Assembly: GCA_045643145.1 (NCBI GenBank)
Contig: JAZUKG010000080.1
Span: 1 to 10,728 of the forward strand
Direction: 5' to 3'
DNA: 10,728 bases
Origin: SVFI01 sp045643145
Lineage (GTDB): Bacteria; Bacillota; Clostridia; Lachnospirales; Lachnospiraceae
In this document: positions 1-6,989 of the stretch, piece by piece
Numbering within the stretch: position 1 is the first letter of the stretch
How the letters are laid out: the number at the start of each line of letters is the position of its first letter
Position numbers and translations under genes: made by a program
Notes under the pieces: generated by a model
What the model saw: only the letters and a program-made list of their open reading frames with translations
Databases searched by the model: none
What the model was told of the DNA's origin: nothing

Positions 1-1
1 G

Positions 2-1024
2 ACACAAACCAGCGAGGGCCTCTGGGTTAATACGGATAGTCAGTATGCAGAGCTTGTCGGTATCGTTTCTGAAATGCTTACCAGCAGCGGTACTTTTACA
101 GGGACATTGATTTTGTCGACGGATAATGATATTATTCTGACTTCCAATATGAATGCATATGAAAATGATGAAAAGACATTGGTCAATTCGGGTACGATTT
201 ATGAAACAGGGGATCTGACACAGACTTTGACACAAATTGCCATTTTGCAGCTCGCAAAGGAAGACAAACTTAAGCTTACGGATCCGCTGGATAAGTATTT
301 CCCGGAATATAAATTAGGAAGCACTATGACCGTCGGTGATTTGCTGAATATGGAAGCAAAAATTCCGGATTATTGTTTTGATCCGGAAACCTTTTATGGA
401 ACCAATGATACCTTGGAACTTGAGGAAAAATTCTGGGCAGATGAGATTACGGATGAGGAATTTTTAGAAGCATTATATGATGCTCCGCTTTATAAAAACA
501 ATTATGCATGGAGCGGACACATGACAGAGTATCATTTACTGGCCATGATTGTGGAACAGGTAACAGAGCAAAAGTATTGTGACTATGTAAAGGAGCATAT
601 TTTTGATGTAGCTCAAATGGAAACCGCAACCAGTATGGAAGTGGGAAATGTAACCAGCCTTCCGGTAGACGGATATGCAGAGGACATATTGGCTATGCCA
701 AACACACTGAGAGGTGTTATGGATATGCATGCCAGTGCTGCAGATATTCTGGCTTATGACAGAGCGCTTATGAACCAAAAACTGGTAGGACCGGATGTGT
801 TAGAAGATATGTTTACTTTTATCGGAGCTTTTCATAGGGGATGGGCCAGAGTCAATCAGGATGTGATTTATTTCCAAAGTCGTACCTATACCACCATGGG
901 ATTAAACGGAATCTATCGAAATGGTCCTTTTGGAAATCTGTATCTGATTCAGTTCCATCCTACTTTTAAAAATTCTTATTATATAGATGAACTGAAGAGA
1001 AAAGTAGCAGATGCTTATTATTAA
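2..1024 (+). CDS. Class C beta-lactamase-like serine hydrolase-fold protein, 5'-truncated, probably catalytically dead
   Basis: The frame is open through the left edge, so the ATG at 74 is internal and the true start lies outside the window; 340 residues are visible. The fold is recognisable from the class C beta-lactamase/PBP-like pattern: a helix after the nucleophile site (LQLAKEDKLKLTDPLDKYFP, about 250-309), then TVGDLLNMEAKIPDY, matching the family's 'T-hxLLxHxSGLPdY', then LLAMIVEQVTEQ. The three catalytic motifs are replaced. SxxK reads DLTQ (codons 212-223), YxN reads WSG (509-517), and the [KH]TG region reads TMG (893-901). Family members act on peptidoglycan peptides, beta-lactams or esters. 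This copy keeps the scaffold but probably not the chemistry, so a binding or regulatory role is inferred. The missing N-terminus could carry a signal, a membrane anchor or another domain. The gene ends in a terminator and is separate from the downstream operon. Confidence 0.75.
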   Translation, partial: TQTSEGLWVNTDSQYAELVGIVSEMLTSSGTFTGTLILSTDNDIILTSNMNAYENDEKTLVNSGTIYETGDLTQTLTQIAILQLAKEDKLKLTDPLDKYFPEYKLGSTMTVGDLLNMEAKIPDYCFDPETFYGTNDTLELEEKFWADEITDEEFLEALYDAPLYKNNYAWSGHMTEYHLLAMIVEQVTEQKYCDYVKEHIFDVAQMETATSMEVGNVTSLPVDGYAEDILAMPNTLRGVMDMHASAADILAYDRALMNQKLVGPDVLEDMFTFIGAFHRGWARVNQDVIYFQSRTYTTMGLNGIYRNGPFGNLYLIQFHPTFKNSYYIDELKRKVADAYY

Positions 1025-1044
1025 ATATAGAAAAATTTGAAGCG

Positions 1045-1081
1045 AAAAAACGGCAGTAGAAATACTGCTGTTTTTTCTTTC
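1045..1081 (+). terminator. Rho-independent terminator after the beta-lactamase-like gene
   Basis: The stem arms are 1051-1058 (CGGCAGTA) and 1063-1070 (TACTGCTG) with one G-U pair, closed by a GAAA tetraloop at 1059-1062. The stem can extend by six A-T pairs (1045-1050 with 1071-1076), and a T-rich tract follows. It lies 20 bases after the stop codon at 1022-1024. The flanking A-run means it could also work on the opposite strand, but I see no minus-strand gene that would need it. Confidence 0.92.
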
Positions 1082-1100
1082 TTTCGGATTGTATTTTGTA

Positions 1101-1106
1101 TATAAT
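1101..1106 (+). promoter_or_regulatory. Probable sigma-A promoter (-10 box) of the kinase/aldolase operon
   Basis: A perfect TATAAT lies in an AT-rich stretch just after the terminator and about 80 bases before the kinase start. A TG two bases upstream (1097-1098) is close to, but not exactly at, the extended -10 position. The -35 region with 17-base spacing (1078-1083, TTTCTT) is poor, so the promoter may be weak or activator-dependent. Transcription would begin near 1113, giving a leader of about 75 nt in which I see no recognisable riboswitch. Confidence 0.6.
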
Positions 1107-1168
1107 ATAAGAAGTGAGAAAGAGGAAGTAACAAACCAGTTTTGACGAAAAAAATAGAGACCATGATC

Positions 1169-1177
1169 AGGGGGGGG
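1169..1177 (+). promoter_or_regulatory. Ribosome binding site built on a G8 tract
   Basis: A run of eight G preceded by A sits 9 bases before the ATG at 1187. AGGGGG can pair with the anti-Shine-Dalgarno UCCUCC using one G-U wobble, in several registers. This site fixes the kinase start at 1187 rather than at an in-frame TTG (1142) or ATG (1163) upstream. The flanking CCATGAT (1161-1167) and ATCATATGG (1182-1190) could form a weak bulged stem presenting the G-tract in a loop, with the start codon partly in the stem. Confidence 0.75.
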
Positions 1178-1186
1178 ACGAATCAT

Positions 1187-2320
1187 ATGGCAGCAGTATC
1201 AGATAAAAAGGTAGTGGTAGCAGGACATGCCTGTCTTGATATTACACCGATATTTCCTCAAAATGAAAATAATCATACAATTCAAAATCCATTGATTCCT
1301 GGTAAACTGATTGAGATGGAAGGCGTGGAGATTTCGGCAGGCGGAGCTGTTTCCAATACCGGTATTGCGATGAAGCTTTTAGGGGCTAATGTCACTCTGT
1401 TAACAAAAACAGGCAGCGACGAGTTTGCAGGCTTGTTAAAACAGATTTATGCAAAATATGATGTGGCAGACGGAGTATTACAGGATGATAAGGTAAGAAC
1501 CAGTTATTCAGCGGTTATAGCTATGCCCGGAATAGACCGCATTTTTTTGCATGATCCGGGAGCTAATCATACATTTGGTTATGAGGACATCCAAAAAGCA
1601 GAATTAAGCGATGTGGCATTATTCCATTTTGGTTATCCGCCGCTTATGAAAAGAATGTATCAAAACGACGGAGAGGAACTGTTCAAGCTGATGAAGTATG
1701 TACATGATCAGGGGATCGTGACTTCTCTGGATATGGCTGCTGTGGATCCGAATTCAGAAGCCGGCAGGGCAGACTGGAAACAGATACTGAAAAAGGTATT
1801 GCCATATGTAGATATTTTTGTGCCAAGTGCAGAAGAGCTGTGTTTTATGCTGGATCGAGACAGACTGACGGAATGGAACGAGCGAGCAGAGGGCGGAGAT
1901 ATTACAGAGTATGTTTTACCTGAGGATGTAAAGCCTCTCGGACAGATGTGCCTGGAATACGGAGTAAAGATATTGCTCGTAAAATGCGGAGCAAAGGGAA
2001 TGTATTATCAGACCTGTCAAAAAGAGAAAATAGAAGACTTAAGTCAAAAGCTGGAGCTTAATGCAGAAGAATGGGCGAATCAAAGCGGTTTTGAAAAAAG
2101 CTATAAACCCTCAAAGGTTTTATCTGCTACCGGAGCCGGAGATACGACAATTGCTGCTTTTTTAACTGCATTACTCAGTGGGTATTCACCGGAAATGTGT
2201 TTGCATTTGGCAGCAGGAGAAGGCGCTTGCTGCGTCGAAGGCTACGGAGCACTGGACGGAATAAAAAGTTTAAAAGAGCTAGAGGAAAAGATAGAGCTTG
2301 GATGGGAAAAGAATTTGTAA
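1187..2320 (+). CDS. PfkB-family (ribokinase-like) carbohydrate kinase
   Basis: This predicted cytoplasmic ATP-dependent kinase of 377 residues should phosphorylate a sugar or sugar-derived alcohol. It opens with a beta-strand and VVVAGHACLDITP (the family's substrate-binding start), followed by the di-glycine hinge motif SAGGAVSNTG at residues 50-59. DIFVPSAEEL is the usual 'hN..E' strand, and KCGAKG (266-271) is the nucleotide-side loop. The PfkB C-terminal signature SATGAGD spans 313-319, giving the anion hole and catalytic base Asp319. It is longer than the usual 300-330 residues. Much of the excess is between residues 220-258 and 272-310, so it may be a distinct subfamily. It heads the operon, 13 bases before a class II aldolase, which suggests that its product is the aldolase substrate. 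Candidates are a ketose-1-phosphate, tagatose or fructose bisphosphate precursors, or an IolC-like substrate. The substrate cannot be told from sequence alone. Confidence 0.9.
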   Translation: MAAVSDKKVVVAGHACLDITPIFPQNENNHTIQNPLIPGKLIEMEGVEISAGGAVSNTGIAMKLLGANVTLLTKTGSDEFAGLLKQIYAKYDVADGVLQDDKVRTSYSAVIAMPGIDRIFLHDPGANHTFGYEDIQKAELSDVALFHFGYPPLMKRMYQNDGEELFKLMKYVHDQGIVTSLDMAAVDPNSEAGRADWKQILKKVLPYVDIFVPSAEELCFMLDRDRLTEWNERAEGGDITEYVLPEDVKPLGQMCLEYGVKILLVKCGAKGMYYQTCQKEKIEDLSQKLELNAEEWANQSGFEKSYKPSKVLSATGAGDTTIAAFLTALLSGYSPEMCLHLAAGEGACCVEGYGALDGIKSLKELEEKIELGWEKNL

Positions 2321-2333
2321 GGGAGAGTAGGTT

Positions 2334-3179
2334 ATGCTGGTAAATATGAATGACATCTTGATTCCTGCAAAGGAAGGAAAGTACGGAGTAGGTTTTTTTA
2401 ATGCAGTAAATGTGGAGATGGCGAGAGCCATTATTGAAACCGCACAAGAAATGAATTCGCCGGTTATTGTAGGTACTGCAGAAATATTGTTGCCGGCTAT
2501 GGAACTGGGGTACGTAGCGGATTATTTACTGCCTATGGCAGATGCAGCCAGTGTGCCGGTATGTGTGCATTATGATCATGGTCTTAACTTTGACAGATGC
2601 ATGGAGGCGTTAAGCTATGGCTTTACATCGGTTATGTATGACTGCTCGACGGCTTCTTATGAAGAAAACCTGGAAAGGGTAGCAGAAATGGTGAAGATTT
2701 GTCATGCCATGGGAGCTACCGTGGAAGGCGAGCTGGGCCATGTGGGAGACAATGAAGGTGCAGGTAAATTAGAAAAGCCGAGTGATTATTTTACAGATCC
2801 GGATATGGCAGTGGAATTTTGCAAAAAGACCGGAGTGGATGCTCTGGCGGTAGCCGTGGGTAACGCACATGGTGATTATGCTTTCCCACCAAAACTGGAT
2901 TTTGATCGTATTCATCAAATCAGTCAGATGACAAATTTGCCGCTGGTGCTTCACGGAGGTTCCGGATTGGCGGATGATGATTTTAAACAGGCAGTAGGTC
3001 TGGGAATTTCCAAAATCAACATCTTTACAGATATTGATAAGGCAGGAAAAGCAGGCATTGAAGAAGGCCTGAAAAACGGAGCAAAATCTATGATGGATTT
3101 AATCCCATATGAGATTGCTGCGATGAAAAAAGTAGTAGAGGAAAAGATTACTTTGTTTGGTTCAAAGGACAGAGTATAG
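2334..3179 (+). CDS. Class II (zinc-dependent) ketose-bisphosphate aldolase, FbaA/GatY/IolJ family
   Basis: A 281-residue cytoplasmic aldolase that reversibly splits a phosphorylated ketose into DHAP and an aldehyde. Key family residues are visible: YGVGFFNAVN at 17-26, catalytic Asp81 with zinc ligand His82 (HYDHG), and the strand ATVEGELGHVG (128-138) with conserved glutamates. The second zinc ligand is His179 (VGNAHGDY), the third is His207 in the DHAP-phosphate loop LHGGSG, and Asn229 lies in KINIFTD. The metal and phosphate sites look intact, so activity is expected. The start at 2334 has a GGGAG site at 2321-2325, immediately after the kinase stop, which suggests coupled expression. The family includes fructose-1,6-bisphosphate, tagatose-1,6-bisphosphate and 6-phospho-5-dehydro-2-deoxygluconate aldolases. 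I cannot separate these here. Pairing with a PfkB kinase rather than glycolytic genes argues for a dedicated catabolic aldolase. Confidence 0.93.
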   Translation: MLVNMNDILIPAKEGKYGVGFFNAVNVEMARAIIETAQEMNSPVIVGTAEILLPAMELGYVADYLLPMADAASVPVCVHYDHGLNFDRCMEALSYGFTSVMYDCSTASYEENLERVAEMVKICHAMGATVEGELGHVGDNEGAGKLEKPSDYFTDPDMAVEFCKKTGVDALAVAVGNAHGDYAFPPKLDFDRIHQISQMTNLPLVLHGGSGLADDDFKQAVGLGISKINIFTDIDKAGKAGIEEGLKNGAKSMMDLIPYEIAAMKKVVEEKITLFGSKDRV

Positions 3180-3213
3180 AAGAAATATAAAAAGAGATAG
3201 CGAGGGAGAAAAG

Positions 3214-4542
3214 ATGCCAAATCCAATTTTACCAACCTGGGAATACATTCCGGACGGAGAACCGAGAGTGTTTGGGGACAGAGTTTATTTATACGGATCA
3301 CATGACAGAGTCAGCTGTGATCAGTTTTGTGATTACAAATTAAAGGTATGGTCAGCACCTATTTCAAATCTGAATGAATGGACCTGTCATGGTCACAGCT
3401 TTCATACCAGACCGGACCATGACCATGAAGCAGATACTCCATGGACAACCAATGAGCTGTATGCACCGGATGTGATTGAAAAGGACGGTAAATATTATTT
3501 ATATGCATATATTCTGGGCTCAAAGGGAGCTATCGGAGTAGCTGATAAACCGGAGGGACCGTTTAAGCTTTTAAATACCTATCAGTATGATGAAAAGGAT
3601 GCAGGAGATGACGGTATTTATAATGATGCCGGAGTTTTGGTAGACGATGACGGAAAGGTATATGTCTATTATGGATTTGAGCATTCCAATATGAATGAAT
3701 TGGATACTGAAACGATGGTGGATGTGCTGCCCGGAAGTCTGCTTCAGCCGGCGATTGATGATGCAGAAAGTATTCCTGTTGAAAAGCGTTTTTATGAGGC
3801 CAGTTCACCGAGAAAAGTGAACGGCACCTATTATTTGATTTATTCACCGAGAAAGGGCAGTAGGTTAGCCTATGCTACCTCGGATAGTCCAAAGGGACCA
3901 TTTACCTATCGCGGATATATTATTGATAACGGAGTGGATTATCCTGCAGGAAATAATCACGGCTCCATTGCATGCATCAATGGTCAGTGGTATGTGTTCT
4001 ATCACAGAATGACCAATGCATCTATTACTTCGAGAAGAGCGTGCGTGGAAAAAATTACTTTTGCTGAGGACGGAAGTATCCCACCGGTAGAAATGACTTC
4101 ATTAGGTTTTGAAGATGCACTCAATCCGTACAAGGAAACACCGGCAGAATATGCCTGTGTATTAAAGGGCGGATGTTTTGTGACAGAAAAGGATTTATTT
4201 AATCGTGTCGTAACCAATATCGGAGATCAGAATGTCATCGGATTCAAGTATTTTGATTTTGGTCAGGACTATTCGTCAAAGACCTACGAGCTGGCTATTT
4301 CTGTCAAGGGCTGCGGTATGAACAGTAAGCTTCGAATCGTAGCTGACGATTATGAAAACGGAGAGGAAATCGGATCGGTCATGGTGGGCCCCGGAGACGG
4401 CATCATAAAGACGAGAGTGAAAGCTCTGACAGGTCGTCATGCGATTTACTTTATCCCGGAAATTACCACAGAAGGTTGGATGAGAGATTTCTTTGCTGAT
4501 CGTAAGTTGTTTGAAATGTGTGCGTTTGTATTTATGAAATAG
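3214..4542 (+). CDS. Family 43 glycoside hydrolase (GH43), cytoplasmic, with C-terminal CBM6-like domain
   Basis: A 442-residue inverting glycosidase of the GH43 five-bladed beta-propeller type. Members typically act on alpha-L-arabinofuranosides, beta-xylosides or galactans. The start at 3214 is set by GAGGGAG at 3202-3208; an in-frame GTG at 3157 would overlap the aldolase and has no good site. The predicted catalytic triad is complete: Asp14 (IPDGEP, general base), Asp138 (YNDAGV, pKa modulator) and Glu195 (FYEASSP, general acid). Blade repeats are visible as ELYAPDVIEKDGKYYLYAY (81-99), VDDDGKVYVYYG and KVNGTYYLIYS. Residues from about 330 to the end form a separate beta-rich region resembling a CBM6-type sandwich; this assignment is tentative. 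There is no signal peptide, so it should act on short oligosaccharides already imported. Its place between the aldolase and a reductase suggests it feeds sugar to the kinase. The GH43 subfamily and exact substrate are unknown. Confidence 0.88.
   Translation: MPNPILPTWEYIPDGEPRVFGDRVYLYGSHDRVSCDQFCDYKLKVWSAPISNLNEWTCHGHSFHTRPDHDHEADTPWTTNELYAPDVIEKDGKYYLYAYILGSKGAIGVADKPEGPFKLLNTYQYDEKDAGDDGIYNDAGVLVDDDGKVYVYYGFEHSNMNELDTETMVDVLPGSLLQPAIDDAESIPVEKRFYEASSPRKVNGTYYLIYSPRKGSRLAYATSDSPKGPFTYRGYIIDNGVDYPAGNNHGSIACINGQWYVFYHRMTNASITSRRACVEKITFAEDGSIPPVEMTSLGFEDALNPYKETPAEYACVLKGGCFVTEKDLFNRVVTNIGDQNVIGFKYFDFGQDYSSKTYELAISVKGCGMNSKLRIVADDYENGEEIGSVMVGPGDGIIKTRVKALTGRHAIYFIPEITTEGWMRDFFADRKLFEMCAFVFMK
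3296..3322 (+). repeat. Interrupted inverted repeat inside the start of the GH43 gene
   Basis: GATCACA (3296-3302) pairs with TGTGATC (3316-3322). Nested inside, TGAC (3303-3306) pairs with GTCA (3310-3313) around an AGA loop, leaving a two-base GC bulge. The result is an 11-bp hairpin 83 bases into the coding sequence. The first arm encodes part of the conserved LYGSHDR segment. It has no T-tract, so it is not a terminator. It could be an mRNA structure, an intragenic operator or chance. Confidence 0.4.
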
Positions 4543-4554
4543 GAGCAGAATGAT

Positions 4555-5580
4555 ATGAAAAAAGTAGTGTTAGGCAGTACAGGAATTGAAGCAGTACAAA
4601 ACGGATTTGGTGCACTGCCAATCCAAAGAGACAGTACAGAAGTTGCCGTGGGCTTACTGAGAAAAGCTTTTGAGGGCGGTATGCGTTTTTTTGATACAGC
4701 CAGAGCTTACAGTGATTCAGAGGAAAAGGTCGGAATCGCGTTTGAAGGTATGCGAGATCAGATTTATCTGGCCACCAAAACCATGGCCAAAACTCCGGAG
4801 GAATTCTGGCAGCAGCTGGATACTTCCCTGAAACTATTGAAAACAGATTATATAGATATCTATCAGTTTCACTGCGTAAATCAATGTTATAAACCGGGAG
4901 ACGGAACAGGCATGTATGAATGCATGTTACAGGCAAAAGAAGAAGGAAAGATCCGTCACATCGGCGTGACTGCTCATAAAATAGAAGTAGCTTTTGATTG
5001 TGTAAACAGCGGATTATATGAAACCCTTCAGTATCCGTTCAGTTATCTCGCTTCAGACAGAGAAATCGAGCTGGTTCATCTTTGCAAAGAAAAGAATGTC
5101 GGATTCATTGCCATGAAAGGACTGGCCGGAGGTCTGATTGTAAATTCTCGGGCGGCCATGGCATTTATGACAAAATATGATAATGTGATGCCAATCTGGG
5201 GTATTCAAAGAGATAGTGAACTGGATGAGTGGCTTTCTTATATGAATGAAACACCGGAATGCGATGAGGAAATTATGGCCTTTATTGAAGCTGAGCAAAA
5301 GAACCTCATGGGAGAATTCTGCAGAGGCTGCGGATATTGTATGCCTTGTCCAAAGGGAATTATGATTAACCAGTGTGCACGTATGTCATTAATGCTGCGC
5401 AGAGCACCTTCAGCTAATTGGCTTTCAGAAGACATGCAAAAGGAAATGAAAAAAATCGAGGAATGTATCGAGTGCGGAGCTTGTCAAAAGAAGTGTCCGT
5501 ACAGTCTGAATACACCGGTTCTTTTAAAGAAGAATTATGAGGACTATAAAAAGGTCCTGGCCGGAGAAGTTACGGTATAA
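4555..5580 (+). CDS. Aldo/keto reductase with C-terminal double [4Fe-4S] ferredoxin-like domain
   Basis: A 341-residue two-part protein. Residues 1-245 form a TIM-barrel aldo/keto reductase with the full catalytic tetrad: Asp47 and Tyr52 (FFDTARAYS), Lys75 (ATKT) and His106 (YQFHCVN). The NAD(P)H-binding end follows (GFIAMKGLAGG and a late IWGIQ strand). Residues 250-320 carry two cysteine sets, 256/259/262/265-Pro and 304/307/310/314-Pro, typical for two [4Fe-4S] clusters. This architecture is common in anaerobic Clostridia. The tail probably passes electrons, perhaps to or from ferredoxin, but its role is poorly known. It starts 12 bases after GH43, with AGGAG at 4541-4545 overlapping that stop codon, so the two are likely coupled. 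In this operon a plausible job is reduction of an aldehyde made by the aldolase or of a keto-sugar. The substrate is not evident from sequence. Confidence 0.93.
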   Translation: MKKVVLGSTGIEAVQNGFGALPIQRDSTEVAVGLLRKAFEGGMRFFDTARAYSDSEEKVGIAFEGMRDQIYLATKTMAKTPEEFWQQLDTSLKLLKTDYIDIYQFHCVNQCYKPGDGTGMYECMLQAKEEGKIRHIGVTAHKIEVAFDCVNSGLYETLQYPFSYLASDREIELVHLCKEKNVGFIAMKGLAGGLIVNSRAAMAFMTKYDNVMPIWGIQRDSELDEWLSYMNETPECDEEIMAFIEAEQKNLMGEFCRGCGYCMPCPKGIMINQCARMSLMLRRAPSANWLSEDMQKEMKKIEECIECGACQKKCPYSLNTPVLLKKNYEDYKKVLAGEVTV

Positions 5581-5583
5581 AGA

Positions 5584-6969
5584 ATGAAAGAAGATAGTCA
5601 AAAAAGACAGGAAAGGCTCGGAACAGAGCCTATAACAAAGTTAATGATACAAATGGCTGTGCCGGGAATTCTGGCACAGCTTGTTAATATTTTATACAGC
5701 ATTATTGACAGAGTATATATCGGACATATTCCCAATGCACAGTCTACCGCTCTGACAGGTGTGGGACTAACCTTTCCGATTATTACGATGATCGCAGCCT
5801 TTGCTATGATTGTCGGAGCAGGCGGAGCACCTCTGGCAGCAATTGAGCTGGGCAAGGGAGATAAAAAATCAGCAGAAGAAATACTGGGAAGCGGCGTGTT
5901 TTTACTTTTTGCATTTGCCGTTTTCATCATGGCTTTTTTTTATGCTTTCAAGGAACCTTTGCTCAGAGCCTTCGGAGCCAGTGACAGCACGATCGTATAT
6001 GCCAATGCCTATATGAGTATTTATTTGATCGGAACTATATTTGTACTTTTGTATATGGGACTGAATCAATATATTATCGCACAGGGAAAACCGGTGATTG
6101 CCATGCTTTCGGTCGGAATCGGGGCAGTGCTGAATCTGATACTGGACCCGATTTTTATATTCGGACTGCATATGGGTGTCAGAGGAGCTGCCATTGCTAC
6201 CGTTATTTCACAGTTTGCCAGTGCTGCTTGGGTTTTGCGTACGCTGCTGGATAAAAAAGCTTCTTTGCATATACGCCTGCAGCTGATACGTCCCAATGTA
6301 AGTCGTATGAAAAGCATTGTGGCACTGGGGATTTCTCCGTTTATCATGACCTCGACAGAGAGTCTGATCAGTATCGTAATAAATAGAGGGCTGGCTACCT
6401 ACGGCGGAGATTTATATGTCGGATCCTTTACGATTATACAGAGTGTACTTCAGATGATATCCGCTCCGCTTAGCGGATATACACAGTCGGTACAGCCGAT
6501 TATCAGTTATAATTACGGCGCCGGAAATTATGACAGAGTCAGAGGTACCTACAGAAGGTTAATAGCCAGTACTTTTACATACAATTTGATATTTGTCTCA
6601 ACCGCTGTTTTCTTCCCGGGCTTTTTTGCCGGCTTTTTCACCACGGATCAAAATCTGATTTTACTGGTAGAAAAAGTAATGCCGACCTTTATGTTCGGAC
6701 TTTTGTTTTTTGGAGCTCAGAATGGTATTCAGCCGACCTTTGTTGCACTCGGACAGGCCAAGATATCGTTATTCATCGCCTGCCTTCGAAAGCTGATATT
6801 ATTGATACCGCTCGCTATTATTTTGCCTCATTTCTGGGGTGTTATGGGAGTCTATTATTCAGAACCGATTTCAGATATTGCATCGGTATCCACAGCAGCT
6901 CTTCTGTTTGCTGTCAATATACCGAAGATATTGACAGATGATAGAAAAAAGGGTACAAACAAAGGATAA
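5584..6969 (+). CDS. MATE-family multidrug/metabolite exporter (MepA-like)
   Basis: A 461-residue inner-membrane protein with about 12 hydrophobic helices in two similar halves, the usual length for MATE transporters, which expel compounds in exchange for Na+ or H+. Family marks include the amphipathic N-terminus LGTEPITKLM, AVPGILAQLVNILYSIIDRVYIGH (positions about 27-50), MGLNQYIIAQGKP, LDPIFIF, and the second-half motif PLSGYTQSVQPIISYNYGAG. The start lies three bases after the reductase stop. The nearest good GGAG (5563-5566) is 17 bases away, and only a weak AAAG is closer, so translation probably depends on coupling to the reductase gene. Which compound is exported is unknown. An operon location next to sugar catabolism raises the possibility of removing a toxic or excess intermediate, but MATE genes also occur with unrelated neighbours. 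Confidence 0.93.
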   Translation: MKEDSQKRQERLGTEPITKLMIQMAVPGILAQLVNILYSIIDRVYIGHIPNAQSTALTGVGLTFPIITMIAAFAMIVGAGGAPLAAIELGKGDKKSAEEILGSGVFLLFAFAVFIMAFFYAFKEPLLRAFGASDSTIVYANAYMSIYLIGTIFVLLYMGLNQYIIAQGKPVIAMLSVGIGAVLNLILDPIFIFGLHMGVRGAAIATVISQFASAAWVLRTLLDKKASLHIRLQLIRPNVSRMKSIVALGISPFIMTSTESLISIVINRGLATYGGDLYVGSFTIIQSVLQMISAPLSGYTQSVQPIISYNYGAGNYDRVRGTYRRLIASTFTYNLIFVSTAVFFPGFFAGFFTTDQNLILLVEKVMPTFMFGLLFFGAQNGIQPTFVALGQAKISLFIACLRKLILLIPLAIILPHFWGVMGVYYSEPISDIASVSTAALLFAVNIPKILTDDRKKGTNKG

Positions 6970-6989
6970 GAAATAAAGTAGGTGATAAT

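Noticed and set aside
1142..1186. Upstream extension of the kinase gene to TTG 1142 or ATG 1163
   Set aside because: The extension would place the G8 ribosome binding site inside the coding sequence, and its residues do not resemble the PfkB N-terminus. ATG 1187 has correct spacing.
3157..3213. Upstream GTG start for the GH43 gene overlapping the aldolase end
   Set aside because: The extra 19 residues are highly charged and unlike the family. ATG 3214 has a strong GAGGGAG site and gives the expected NPILP start.
4532..4936. Minus-strand open frame of 134 codons opposite the aldo/keto reductase start
   Set aside because: It overlaps a clear + strand gene and its translation resembles no family I recognise.
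5934..5941. T8 run inside the MATE gene as a possible frameshift or phase-variation site
   Set aside because: It encodes an ordinary Phe-Phe in a membrane helix; T-runs of this length are common in AT-rich membrane protein genes, and the frame is intact.
6457..6480. Perfect 9-bp inverted repeat (ATATCCGCT / AGCGGATAT, 6-base loop) inside the MATE gene
   Set aside because: A rough estimate gives about 0.3 such repeats expected by chance in 10 kb. It encodes a conserved MATE segment (APLSGY) and has no T-tract or regulatory context.
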